DNA from: Volvox africanus
Taxonomy: Eukaryota; Chlorophyta; Chlorophyceae; Chlamydomonadales; Volvocaceae
Reading direction: 5' to 3'
Assembly (NCBI GenBank): GCA_030268105.1
Contig: BSDZ01000079.1
Location: forward strand, 2,919,501-2,983,500
DNA: 64,000 bases
The position numbers and the translations under genes were made by a program. A model generated the notes under the pieces. That model was not told the origin of the DNA and searched no databases. It saw only the letters and a list, made by a program, of their open reading frames with translations. Positions 32,301 through 41,168 of the stretch are shown piece after piece. Every line of letters starts with the position of its first letter. Positions within the stretch are counted from its first letter, which is position 1.

Positions 32301-33905
32301 CGGCCAGGTAGCGACCGATGAGGACCTCTGCCGGGCCGTAGTGGTCAGCTGCAATGCTCCGGGATTCGGTGAAGGAAAAGGAGGGGGAGGCCGCCTTATA
32401 TGGGGAATATCTCACAGCTGTCAGCTGAAAAAATATCAGCTTTTGATTCTAAGGGTTGTTGCGGGCTTCAGGTTAACGAACGCCAGGTGTACGGGGTAGC
32501 ACACCTTTCTCGGAAACTTCCACATCAGCTTAAGCTTGACTCGTAACGCATCCTAGGAGCTCAGCCAAGGGCTCCGGCCCACCTGAGGTTACCCCTAAAT
32601 CCCTGTTCCCTGCGATATTGGTTTCTCCCTCGCACCTCACCGCACTGTACCGCACCGCACGGCACAGATTGGATCCCAAACTCGCCGCTCGGACCTCACC
32701 CGCATCGAAGGTGGTAATGCCAGCCGCCGCGAATTTTCCAAAATCTTCCACAGCCGCCTGACCGCTGGTGCGATCCGATTGGCGTTCGCCCCTGCGGGGT
32801 GCGGTTCGAATGCCGATTGTGTCATCCCACCTCCGAACTTGCAGCTCGTTTCTGAGCTAACAGCTTGAGCTCAGGACCAAACCACAGGTATACGTTAAAG
32901 CGCAGGTTGCGGAGAAAACAGGCAGGGATGGGGGTGAGGGAACGTGACAAAAAGGTTGACGGAGGAGGGCGGCTGCAAGCCATCTCGGTGGGTTTGGCCC
33001 CCCATAACTTAGCTCCCACCCCCATTCACCCAAGTGGGTCGCACGGTTTCCCCGAGGGCGGCCGCAGCCGTACCTGTGGCCGCCACTCAGCTGCCAGCAG
33101 CCCTTGACCACCTGCAAATCCGCACCCACGGGAGCGGAAGGGTAACCGTGGGCGGACGGGCAGGAACCCTTCGCCCTTGGTCTTTGCGGATGGGAATGAA
33201 GTCGCAACGAATGCAGGAGCGCACACAAATCTTTCACCCCAGACTCCTCAACAAGCCGCTTGAGCTGCTTGGTGCCTCCTACATCGCTGTCAAACACCTG
33301 CTGACCCAATATCACAAGCCCCTGTTTAGATTCTTTGAAGCTCTTCCCCACATCCCCAGCCCTTCCCATCACGCCCGGAGCTGGGCCAGCGGCCCCTCCT
33401 AGCCCGCACCCAACCGGCCACCAGTTATCCATATGATCTGATTTCCTTGCTGACCTACCCGGCTAATGTTCAGGTCAGGAGCCAGATCAATGCGCTCCAA
33501 CAGGGAACCGGGTGCTGGTGCAGCAGCTACGGATGCTACTGCTGCGCCGGCGATTGCGTTGGGGCCCGCCTCAGTCGTTGCGTGTGCCGGGGCACCTGCC
33601 AGGCCGCCCACCGGGGCTGCTGGCAGTGAAAGCATCAGCCCCGCAATAGACACCAGCTTAAGGACCTCGCGCCGTGTGGAACTGGTGACAGGGCCGGTGT
33701 CTTTGGCATTGCTGTGGCACCCATGCGGGGATGGCGCGGATGCATGGCTCCCCCGTGCAGCCGCACTGGGCCTAGCAGGTTGTTGGACTCCAGCGACTGG
33801 CTGAAAGGGTGTCCTCGATACGCGACAGCTGGGACCGGGCAAGGATAAGGATCTAACGTGGCTAGTAGAAAAAACATTCGAAGGCTCGTAGAGTTTGTTT
33901 TGCAT
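20302..33905 (-). CDS. Aldo/keto reductase with Tat-type thylakoid-lumen targeting signal
   Basis: Aldo/keto reductases reduce carbonyls with NADPH in a TIM barrel. Eleven exons join in phase: 33905-33459, 33111-33074, 32791-32700, 32348-32269, 31907-31839, 31523-31441, 31041-30909, 22147-22008, 21566-21500, 21086-20964 and 20427-20302, giving 465 residues. The barrel starts at ISRVVKGCWQLSGGH, has TTFDAADHYGPAEVLIGRY (catalytic Asp and Tyr), VLTKY (Lys), LGVDRVDLMQYYWGDY and GHVGMTNFDVPRM, and ends CYTWERGGEW. Exon 1 is a long leader: a Ser/Ala/Arg-rich transit part, then STRREVLKLVSIAGLMLSLP and APAHA, a twin-arginine motif (residues 78-79), hydrophobic core and A-x-A site. Thylakoid-lumen import by the Tat route is inferred. 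Intron 4 appears to use a GC donor (32268/32267). Intron 7 is 8.8 kb and holds two LINE copies. Confidence 0.9.
22375..24160 (+). mobile_element. L1-type LINE, 5'-truncated degenerate copy (copy 1)
   Basis: This segment matches the 3' end of the neighbouring intact LINE. From about 22400 to 23300 it parallels the C-terminal part of ORF2, including the zinc-finger stretch (CGCG...CSPRLHH.WEC near 22690-22765), but frameshifts and stops break the frame. From 23685 to 24150 it shares a 466-bp 3' UTR block with copy 2. It ends in a short TACA repeat. The left edge is approximate; no target duplication was found. It lies inside intron 7 of the aldo/keto reductase, antisense to it. Confidence 0.8.
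23685..24150 (+). repeat. LINE 3' UTR block, copy A
   Basis: This 466-bp block aligns without gaps to 30373-30838. I count about 15 substitutions, roughly 97% identity. It starts at the shared TGCAGTTCAGG and ends at AACACCCA before the tail repeat. Confidence 0.85.
24212..25528 (+). CDS. LINE ORF1 protein (copy 2)
   Basis: ORF1 of L1-type elements encodes an RNA-binding protein that forms the retrotransposition RNP. The frame gives 438 residues from the ATG at 24212, but the same frame is open upstream to about 24160 with sensible codons (GPLTDAIIAKVHE), so the true N-terminus may be lost. The N-terminal 120 residues look folded; the rest is rich in Pro, Ala, Gln and Arg, with a basic C-terminal third. 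I see no clear CCHC knuckle. The stop TAA at 25526-25528 overlaps the ATG of ORF2. Confidence 0.75.
   Translation: MVANMPGLPCSLPKVGRHHQYKHPNGNVVQELSILIPKGGRAWLASSPAVTRGHLRLGQIHLLPNSPPITVEVHIKNFHKVQPAIWEISGVPSTLSPLAIPSFLAHAYSSERAPRRMTEFQDLKPTRMADTWRVKMAPGSHNLPHQSRFSLGRPGGSSHQGMLVASRLRAAVEEAPFLMPCKPPPRMELNRQRDLNRQRLPSQQPILPTQPIARLSGPDPSSSRANTVPSFADVLRQHPLSPPRQLAPSSLAPLPPGAPQPTAPPPRPLPQEIVDAAATAAVAREAAAKAAEAACKPRTLTTSTNVVTDQPGPPAEAQPAGRSQPRTQAPQHPSNSHAPTNTQQNKIRKRRLTHLSEEERAQRHMAQTERARQARKAKLALRRTQREPTISGGISKETPRPRRTSTRHSRQTNNPYPPQDMDCDGKESSPHTREPQAE
25528..30177 (+). CDS. LINE ORF2: AP endonuclease and reverse transcriptase (copy 2)
   Basis: ORF2 nicks target DNA and reverse-transcribes the element RNA. 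I place the start at the ATG overlapping the ORF1 stop (TAATG, 25526-25530), giving 1549 residues; the frame is open 145 codons further upstream but that part overlaps ORF1. The APE-type endonuclease is complete: HNMRG (about 21-25), LQETH (54-58), WAGDFNF (about 185), SRLDRIYIN (about 250) and SDHR (about 275). Reverse transcriptase motifs follow: KAPGWDGIP, KKGDPKQPGNYRSITLL, FLDFAKAYDTVDR, GVRQGCPLAPQLYLF and FADD (about 760), the catalytic box, here with F for the usual Y. A C-terminal zinc finger reads CGCGSYG...CSPRLHHFWEC. There is no RNase H domain that I can see. All catalytic residues are present. Confidence 0.93.
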   Translation: MLRGSRRNQRQGAISGHPLRIATHNMRGLLASHGSRLQAAVRQWAEQRLDVVCLQETHHTTIQHQCLFERDLRHATTQIHTQNWKVAAYSWSSSTHTAGVLILIRQGIASALAPKLASPQPMGIKGRFTDCILHWGGHRLHICNIYLPPGTTSAAVETRRQLFENALAATTTQAMEDNRDTTLIWAGDFNFVENPERDSSAGRDGRQADRPITEMRQRAGPQMVDTHRYLHPRRRDFTHLYHAPSPGGSRLDRIYINEAMLPYICHTAISFHTASDHRLATLHLLPRKNEVKGPGIKRIRMACTDHEDLATSMAEWIRNQCQEAPSAEENPGNLIAWWPGFKRRLTILAHQLNKVAQQRRQQPDAHTQEAYLGVQQAQQALDARPHSPHLLQQLVDAQARLARVHIEDNARAAKKTRVHWLHAGERPGPALTTFLQTQIQDQQTAPVALQAHSGRLVTNPAQLPQVVADFWAGVCRAPDFTTPEDRQSVLTQLAAANIRLPEEADEVVGSPTIAVSELGFALKKSQPGKAPGWDGIPTDLYRKFWPEIGHTMAALFTAIGKTGQVPTGFLDDIIKVLYKKGDPKQPGNYRSITLLCSHYRLLAKVLANRLGPALGRIISPEQSAFLPKRLIGASVLFLRHLPHLLRKLNRQGLLAFLDFAKAYDTVDRNFLMGAMEAMGAGPQLCSWTRILLSNTRARAMMNGFKSRLVKMEAGVRQGCPLAPQLYLFVAQALFSWLKSQEIGLRLLPSDEDRITACQFADDAEVALEGEESVPAFLEAMDTFAQASGQRLNLDKMELLPIGAVDDHRQGSTINGLKVVTTATALNLPMDNQVQPSQPDWPEMLALAYTRMQRLAHYPLSAFGRAAAVSSYCLQTVTWHMEHGGPPPDTTLTYIERLAARLVDRQQGPEDQGQRFTGVPSRLLVGHPSTGGFGLLPLRQHIRARQAMWAVRFIRGALMARSEGERVTLMDTAMNTVAEEEEEPVTSGNVRSLHPWIRTLATYLEITHPAFKPWALTTAQATGPWLGGETLPEEISRIVGALGHLPPLEDVSNPPLAPGDWCWAAALWGNPLLPNNSDNGGSINGNNHRPGLETRHPLMASCRKLLTVGDLVRVYDMLEHDQIPLPQYMTWLDWTQQFLDPSASPTQLRDKESTRMALSALCNDISPAWIAAARKVVNRLQPQQPDRVEDRMQQQMPAPPDRTTVMAMIVRRLGWRLPGDSGIVPLYNLTVSQATQLQGVSTAEERLELLSAFVQEAQGMPTDGPAPPCPVTNLQRFQATLDRLWTAVRWENKNKETLWRLVVDGIPIPGNTHLSRVPIKPCGCGSYGADTDQPCSPRLHHFWECPIAKAVREQIDRHLPLPTSATIEGGMTRQQLWLVQAPPGCEQAPWDVIALAALSSMEYGRHCLRAATREHRPQWPSTHRRRQQQQTHTAEQGPRQRAITDFFNRSGGFPQEEEEDANTHPIISTTQPAMDTPTQTATSPLDRAQARTVADFWARLHSFAALGIPHYGWDQVGPQHPILAIVGTQMRCADPVDITNHGAARTEQGL
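30373..30838 (+). repeat. LINE 3' UTR block, copy B
   Basis: This is the second copy of the 466-bp block, at the 3' end of the intact LINE. A tail of TACA and CACA repeats follows. Confidence 0.85.
32024..32135 (+). repeat. Imperfect minisatellite in an intron of the aldo/keto reductase
   Basis: Three near-perfect copies of a 15-bp unit (GTTGATGGTTGCTGT type) run into degenerate GGTGGCTGTGGTAAT units. The array lies in intron 4 of the reductase gene, antisense to the repeat as written. Confidence 0.75.
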
Positions 33906-34535
33906 TTTATGCGATCCAAGGCCGATGGCTGGTGTCAGGTGATGGTTACTAGCTCGCCGCTTGCATGGACTAAGGAACGCGTTTCCGAATTATAAACGCT
34001 CGTGACAATTTGTAATGCTATTTTTGGTTGTGGTTTTACAAAAGGCAAACTGAAAACCGTGCAGTTGCGGACATCACGATGCTAATGATTGGAGCATATT
34101 TGCTTGCAGGCGGCTCCAGAACCACGTCGCAGAAGTAGAAAGGATTGCAACTACAATCTACATAGTGCATATTACTGTCCGAGTAATTAGCATTCACAGT
34201 GCTGAGGTCAATCAAAATCAGCAAAGCTTCTTAACAAGCCGTTCGGTATCTTTCGGCAGCTACCATCAACCAAGTCGCGCTCTCCCGCCCTCCACCACCG
34301 GCTAGCTCCATAACATCCACCAGCCTCAGGCCTCGGGGGCCCCCGCAAGGTCAAAAAGCACAACGCTTCTTCCCATCCGCTTTTCCGGCCCTCTGACCTC
34401 TCCCGTCCTCTGCCCAGTAACTCCAAGTATTGCACAGGCAGACCCCTCCACCCTTGTCGTCATCTCGATCACACGTAAGGATAGCTACCTCGCACCATGT
34501 TGACTCAAATGCGCATTAGAAGATGGACCACCCAA
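33906..34535. other. Intergenic spacer between AKR start and UBL-LRR stop
   Basis: This 630-bp spacer between two minus-strand genes should carry the reductase promoter. I see no gene and no clear TATA box. Confidence 0.45.
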
Positions 34536-37500
34536 TCAAGTTTTGCCGCCCCCTGGGGCCCCGCCAGCTCCTCTGCCACTTGTGTCTCCCCATCTGCTCC
34601 ACTGCCTGTCCTCGGCGCCCTCCGTGAATGTACGACTGGCGTGTGCCAAGACCCCCCCATCTAGCTGCTTGTTACATCGGGCGACACGACGGGCGTCGTA
34701 CTCAGAAAAACCAGGCGTGGAGCGCAGCTGATCGGCGGTGATGGGATTCCCTTGGAGTGACAGCGTTGCCAGGCTGGCGCAGTCGCGAAGTACGGCGGGC
34801 GGTACGGAAGTGATCCTGAAGGAAAGGCGGAAACCAATCGGGAGCGCCATTAGGGAGGTTCCAATACACGCTATCAACAGCTCCCAACGGAAGATCCGAC
34901 CGGCCGGAGACATTGACGCTTAGGAAAAGGTGAAGAGAGCAAACTAAGCGGTCCGGCCGACCTAAACGCAGAAGTTGACGTTGTGGCCTGCCAGCTGCCA
35001 CCATCCCCACCCGGTCCGCTGCCTGATCAGGATGATTACCAAAACGACCCACCCCATGAGAAGACAACTCTGATATCCTAATAAGGCGCTCAAGGCCAGA
35101 TGCGGCCAAAACGCCTGACGGACGTGACTGCTTGTTGCTGGAACCCCTGATTGCTGGCTAGGTTCCTTCCCTTTCCTGGGTCCCACAGGGCATCAGTTCC
35201 TCTGCGGGCAGCACTCAGGCGGAGAAGAGTTTGCTTTGTGCGCTTTGTGGCCAGTGGCTAATCTGTACGCGACTAAGATGGCGTAATCTGGTTTTAGCTC
35301 TACTGCACCTGCGCAGTGTTCGTGCTGCTGCATGTGGTCAGGTCAGGCGCTCAGGCTCCCTAGTGGCACTGAACAAAGCCCAATCGCTGTGCCTAGTTTG
35401 GCTGCTGCCGCCACCACCAGTGCTTCCCCCTCTATCAGCGCCCATGTACCCCACTAGGTACCGCCAACAGCCCCGGACCAGCCGTAATTCAACGACGAAT
35501 CGGCGGAGGTAGCTCCTACGGATCAATTTTGCTGTTTCCTGTGACCAAAACGTTTGGTGCCATCGTGATATATTATGCAGTCTCAATTGCCTTGTCTCAT
35601 AGCTTCGTACAACACCTGCCCGACATCATAACCCTGGGGAGGGGAGTGAAGGGTTGCTTCCAAGACCGCATGCAAACACATATGCACACACACGCACATG
35701 TTTCCATCCAGCCGAATAGTTTGCAGCCGAGTGAGGTGCGCCAGGGAGGGCGGCAGGAGGCGAATACGGTTTGCTTCCGCGGAGAGTTCAAGCAACGAGG
35801 AGCAGCCGCCTGCGGAGAGGAAAGGGGGTGAGCGGGGTGAGCGGGGTCTGGGGGACAAAGCATGGACTCGAAGCCTACCCCCTGCGTCGGCCCAAACGCC
35901 CGGTCGGGGACTTCAACGCTGCCGCCACCGATGCAGCGCTCACTGACTGGCCGCAAAAATCCAAATAAGCTCGCTGGTCCCTCTCCACACCTCAAGCTGA
36001 CCACTGACCTGGCCAATACTCTACACTCCTACATGGACCTCACCGATGCTCTCCGGCAGCACTTCTAGCCGGTTGCTATCCGCTGTCAGCACTCGCAAAG
36101 CCGCCAGCTGGCCAAGCGCCTCGGGTAGCGCCGACAGCGAGTTGTGGCTCAGGCTCAGCACCTGATGGGTTGGAGATCGGTGGGATGGATGGGGGGTGCG
36201 ATGGCACTGGGAAGACGAAGTGTTGATGCGGCGGGTCCTGGCGGCCGACGCTCTTAGGCGTACTTGTAATGGTGCCACTGTTAGCTTTGACATTAGGGGC
36301 AGTCATGCTGCTGCTGCTTACGATGATGATAGTGATGATGTGATGATGGTGATGATGATGGTAATGATGATGGTGATGATGATGGTGATGATGATGGTGA
36401 TGATGATGGTGATGATGATGGTGATGATGACGTGGCAAAAATGAGCAGCAAGCGCCCGTGTGTCCTCTCCCTCAAATGGAATGAGATATCGTCATCTGTG
36501 TCATCTGCGTTCGGACTGACCTGCAGGTGCCCCTCACACACATGCCTCATTCACACATACGTATACAATAATACGCCCCTTTTATGCACGGCCCACACTG
36601 CCCTCACAACACATATCCACGTATCTCGCACCGCACGGTACTGCATCCGTGTCTATGTGTGTGTATGTGTCTCTGGGTATTGCCGTACCTGCAGTCCGCG
36701 CAGGACCCCGATGCCCCTTTCTGACAAAAACTCAAGACTGTTGCTATCCAAACTGAGTGCCGTAAGGAGGGTGAGCTGCGCCAGCGCCTCCCAGGGCAGT
36801 CCCTCCGTGGTGAGCTGGTTATGCTCTAGCCGCAAAGTGTGCAAGCCAGTCAGGCGGGACAGCGACGCCGGGAGACATTGTAGCCGATTGTGCGACAAGT
36901 CAGCGACGCGGGCTGTCTCAAAGCCGGAGTCGAAGAGGCCGTCCGGCAGGGTGGTTAGATCCAGATCACGCAAGGAGATGATTCCTGGTGGAAGTGGTTG
37001 ACCAGCAGTGTGCAGCGGGGTTACGAAAAAACCAATGCCGTAGTGATGAAAGAGGAAGTTGATGTGAGAGCTTTGGACTGGGGCACAGGACTGAGGGTGC
37101 TGGATGAGACGGCTTGGATTGTTGTTAATCTTCACAGGGAGGAGGTTCAGCGGCCGCCCGAACGAACCGCCGCAGCTCAATGAACTACCTCATCCGTGGG
37201 TGAGAGATGGCCCATGTGAACGACTCGCCTCTTCCACCTTCTCTAGGGATCTAGAAGCTGTGAGGCTCTGCAGCGACTTGGGGTCCCCTTCTCATCGTGC
37301 ACGTTTCCATGAGGGTGGTTGCGCCTCCCCTGTCGCTCAAGCCGCGTGAAGCCATGTCGCCCTAGATCCGAATGGGACCTCCCGATCCTGAACCTTGCGA
37401 GTGGATGACCCTTCTAAATGCTCAAAAGCCTTGCCTGTCTTTTCCCAGTTCCGCCTGCGTTCCTGCCAGTCGATGTTAGGGGCCCCAGGGACGGCAACCG

Positions 37501-38084
37501 CAGCCGCTGTGATGGGAGCAGCTGCCACTGTGCCGCCGAGACCCTTTGCTAGGGCAAACAGATCCCGCACACGCTGGGCTGCTTCTTCCTGCCGCACCTT
37601 CTTTTGTTGCTGCAGGGCCTGCTGGCCCTGGGTTGCCACTACTGATGCGTCGCTGAGCAGTAGCATGAGCTTGGCGCCATTTGAAAGGCCCGCCTTTGCA
37701 AGGTCATGGCTAGATACCAGCACCTACGGCCAGGTGCGCAGGTGCGTAGAGTTGTGGCTCGTGTCTCACCTCCCGAAACATCGCTAACGTAGAGCTGTTC
37801 GGAGCGTGTCCACTGCTTAAATGTTTCATGCATTTTGAAACGCGAACCCAACATGAAAGGTACAGGACGGCGAGCCGGCGTCCGGCGCACGGACTCCGAA
37901 GGGTTCGAGTACAGAAACGCACTTTCCCCCTGTGGATTAATTTTTGTTTCCGTACGAAGGCACCGGTGAGCTCCTGCAATCGCTCCTGTAGCTCCTGGAT
38001 TTTTGCCGAGGTTGGCAAGGACACCTCCAGCTGCTGCGAACCGTATTTGATTTGTAACGTCCACGATAGCTCAGTGTCGCCCAT
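34536..38084 (-). CDS. Ubiquitin-like and leucine-rich-repeat protein (At2g30105 type)
   Basis: The protein joins an N-terminal ubiquitin-like domain to leucine-rich repeats, the layout of the plant protein At2g30105, whose role is not established. Six exons join in phase: 38084-37923, 37723-37435, 36984-36689, 36161-36044, 35809-35698 and 34815-34536, giving 418 residues. The UBL spans about 5-78 (LQIKYGSQQLEVSLP; RKQKLIHRGKVL; GLSNGAKLMLLL). An Ala/Gln linker and DWQERRRNWEKTG follow. LRRs run from about 152 (ISLRDLDLTTLP, VADLSHNRLQCLP, LSLSHNSLSALP, LSAEANRIRLLPPSL, TLSLQGNPITADQL). The C-terminal FSEYDARRVARCNKQLDGGV...EGAEDRQW matches this family closely. Intron 2 seems to use a GC donor (ACAG|GCAAGG at 37435/37434). 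A GATGATGGT microsatellite fills part of intron 3. Confidence 0.9.
36329..36430 (+). repeat. GATGATGATGGT microsatellite
   Basis: Tandem 12-bp units built from GATGATGATGGT, with some drift at the left end, lie in intron 3 of the UBL-LRR gene. The open frames through it (poly-His or poly-Met/Val) are by-products of the repeat. Confidence 0.85.
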
Positions 38085-38941
38085 TGAAGTTAATAAAAGC
38101 CTTTTGTTAGCTAAACTATTAAGCTTTGAAGGAGAACATGGGTTGCCGCATGACAGTGCATATACGCGGGCAGAAAACGCTTCCGTCGCGGTTAGTTATT
38201 TATATTCACACGTAACTCGCATTGTGCATAAACAAAGCGTCTTTGACGCAGCCCCAGCAAGTCGCTGATACGACCCGCGGAAGTGTAACTTTCGTTTGCT
38301 GTTGTACGATATCAGTTGGCAATTATCCGTAACGTTTGAACACTCCATTAGTACTCTGCACGCCGTCATCCTGGGATACATCATTAAGTGACGATTGAAA
38401 TTGTTTTCATTGGGCAGGTCATCACCCCCAGAATACACGTCGGGAAAGCTTCTGGTCCTTCTGATACGACGTTACATATACATGCCTCGCTAGTCAATCA
38501 CCAAGTTCTTAATGATTGACTAGCGAGGGATGTATGGTTATGCCTGTTTATGTACAGCTGTCTGATGGTTTACTTCTTGATTAACTAGCTTGCCATTCGG
38601 ATTATTGTCAGGGTTAAAGTCTCCCCTTTCCCTGCATATTTGGATCGCCACGGCCCTTTCTATGATGGTGGAATGTGCAACTTCGGGTAATTAAGAACAA
38701 CCCCTCTCGACTCAGGACTTCCCAATGCCGCTTTCCCTACGCTTTTGAGGCCAAATGAGCCCCACAAAATCTCAACACTAGGCGGCCGGTAAGGACTGCA
38801 TACCCATTTCAAAGTTCACCACAGGATCCGTTATAAAAGCTGCAACAGCTCGGGAGCTTTCGAGTCCAAACAGTCAGGAGATTTTGAAGGAACATCGCAA
38901 AGATGAAGTTACAGAAACGTGTGGCAAAGCTTTTCCGGGGC
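38085..38941. other. Intergenic spacer with a short hairpin
   Basis: This spacer lies between the UBL-LRR start and the methyltransferase stop. It is AT-rich, with no supported gene. A 23-bp inverted repeat lies at 38478-38535. Confidence 0.45.
38478..38535. repeat. 23-bp inverted repeat with 12-nt loop
   Basis: The arms 38478-38500 and 38513-38535 are reverse complements apart from one mismatch. The hairpin lies about 400 bp upstream of the UBL-LRR start codon. It could be a small foldback element; no flanking duplication is evident. Confidence 0.8.
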
Positions 38942-41168
38942 TTAAGAACGAACCAGCAGAATGCGGTACACACGTCCCTTAGTCGCCTTCTCTACATATA
39001 CCTCCCGCTCCGTGGGGACGCCAACTGGGTTATCCTGCAGCCAGCCAGCTTGCTGCCAGGACCCTTGAAAACACAACAACTCGTCATCAGTTCCGGAATC
39101 GCCAGCCCGGCCCTCCTGTCCGGAGTCGACAGGATCTTCACTAGAACCCTGACAAAGCCCCACGGAGGCCACTGATGGGGGCCCTAGATCCCGTGCATCG
39201 CCGCTCGCTCGTGCCCTTAGGCTCTCCCTTTTGAGAGACGTCCCCACACTGCTCACATCTCGTGCCTTCAACATGGTGTTCGGGAGTCCGCACGGGAACA
39301 CGGCCTGGGTTGTATGGACGTCGTCGACACGAAACCGGCCATTCCCATAAACCTCAAAGGCATTGCGCATGTATGTAGAAGTGTCCTCGAAGTCTGACGC
39401 GAGGTATACATGTGCTGCAGCCACCACGTCAGGAGGAAGATAGGCGAAAAATTCAAGGGCAACTGCTCAAAAGATGCCTGTTGGGTACACTTTTGCTGCA
39501 CATCGACAATAATGTTAGGGTGTCGTATATGGTTGATTTTCTATTGCAGCACATCAGGATAAGATACACACTTGCCTGCAGTGGAAAAGTCAGGTTCATC
39601 TCTCCACCTGCAGACAGACTCTTCACGGCAATCGCACCCTAGGCCACACATCACAACTCACGATCTATTGTTCAAGCAATTTTGGGCTCCTCTTAGAGCC
39701 TCCATGATCCGAGCCAAATATCCCAAACCTCACCTCCGGGCCTCAGGACACGCGCCAGCGCTTCCACCAGCTCTCTCCCGACAATGTGCCGTTGCCGGCG
39801 CTGCTGTGGATCAGGGTACTGAATGCTGACGAGTTCAATGGGTCCTGGATAGGAGCCAAGGAGCACGCTTGCTGAGGCGACGGCGTTGGCTTGGAGAAAA
39901 TGAACATTACTGGACAGCGATCGGGCGGCTGCCCAGCCATTCGCCCGGTCCAGGAGCTGCAAACACAAGGACGGGCGGGTGCGTAGTCTGAATGCTGAAT
40001 AATTGAAAGCCTCATGTGATTTCATGCACGGCGACGAGCATGTAAGGTCCCTCCGACAGTACCGCAGGGTCGTAATCTTCCACGGCACCCATAATAGGAG
40101 CTCTCTACACTTTTGCAATTCTTTTGACAGATGCCACCATAGGGAAGATGACCAACTGCTTCGAAAATTGCAACGAAGACACATGTGAGGGACGGGTGGA
40201 AACCACGAGTGTCTGGTATTGGCAAGGCCATCGCAGTCATTATGGAAAGAGAGTCCAGCCATGCCTACGTTAGGGCTACGAGGAGTGAGCGCAGGAAATT
40301 AAATGTCTCATTGTCAAGGATACTATGATTATGTGAGGTCCCTCCGACAGTACCGCAGAATTATGAATTCTCAAGGGTACCTATAATAGGAGCTGTTGTT
40401 GTTATAGCAACTTATTTGACAGATGGCGCCATGGGAGAGGCAATCAACTGCTTCGAAAGTTGCCCGAAAGAAGAGTGGGTAACACATGGTGTTACAGTAC
40501 AAGCCATGGCCTCATTCCAAACGTAAACGACTAAGTCGTCGAACTAACCGCAATTTATCTTACCGCTTTATGTACATCGACTCCGAGGTAGTTATTCCTG
40601 AGGCCCTTTCGAAGAGCCATTAACAGGACGTAGCGGCCTGCGCCGCAGCCCAGGTCAACGACCAAAGGCTTTCTTGAGTCTTCATATATTACTCCCCACT
40701 CAGCTACTTTAACAGGTTGCTGTCCATCCGATCTCATCAGAAACGAGTAATTCCTGCGACCTATTGCGCCTCCTGCCTGCCTGTGCACAACGAATAAAGT
40801 CATGGATGTAAGTAAGCCACATGGTGAATGTACGCCGTCATAACATGTCCTTGACCTACATTGCGTTCCGTTTCGCTTAGCTTGAGCTCATGGAACGGCG
40901 AGTTAGGAGCGTCCGCGTGTCCTTGAGCCAGCCACGTCTGGTGTTTTGGTAGGCTGCTGTTAGCGCCATTCGTAATAACAAGCATGCATCTCCGAGGCAG
41001 TTGAAAGCATTGGCGAGCGACAATTCCCTTGCTTGCGCATTGTCGATCCAAGGCGGCTGTCGCCGCCAAAGGAATTGCGCCCAACACGGCATTAGCACGA
41101 GCACAGTGCCAATACGGCCCTGGACAGCTTTGAACGACAAACTGCTGAATGCACATTTTGATATGCAC
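38942..41168 (-). CDS. tRNA (guanine-N7-)-methyltransferase, TrmB family, probably plastid
   Basis: TrmB uses S-adenosylmethionine to methylate N7 of G46 in tRNA. Four exons join in phase: 41168-40860, 40776-40564, 39956-39734 and 39414-38942, giving 405 residues. The first 100 residues form a leader rich in Ala, Gln and Arg that fits organelle import. The SAM site reads KPLVVDLGCGAGRYVL, followed by NNYLGVDVHKA. Exon 3 has NVHFLQANA and ELVSIQYPDPQQRRQRHIV, the TrmB PDPW-type loop in a cyanobacterial/plastid form, then LARVLRPG. Exon 4 starts HVYLASDFEDTS and ends NPVGVPTEREVYVEKATKGRVYR, the usual C-terminus, but about 90 extra Ser/Gly/Asp-rich residues separate these blocks. Two related blocks lie in intron 2. 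The start could also be the Met four codons later. Confidence 0.87.
40041..40517. repeat. Diverged direct duplication inside the TrmB gene intron
   Basis: Two related blocks, about 40041-40247 and 40332-40517, share GGTCCCTCCGACAGTACCGC, then CCTATAATAGGAGCT-like, TTTGACAGATG and CAACTGCTTCGAAA landmarks in the same order and spacing, some 290 bp apart. Both lie in intron 2 of the methyltransferase gene (40563-39957). It looks like an old tandem duplication or two copies of a dispersed repeat. Confidence 0.75.

Noticed and set aside
31942..32499. 185-codon frame with Val/Met repeats
   Set aside because: It runs through the intronic minisatellite and crosses a reductase exon on the other strand.
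32540..32590. Alternative reductase exon reading GPEPLAELLG after a CAG
   Set aside because: It fits phase, but the exon at 32348-32269 (DHYGPAEVLIGRYLA) also fits and matches the family far better, including the catalytic Tyr.
36076..36550. Poly-His and Met/Val-repeat open frames
   Set aside because: They are translations of the GATGATGATGGT microsatellite inside an intron.
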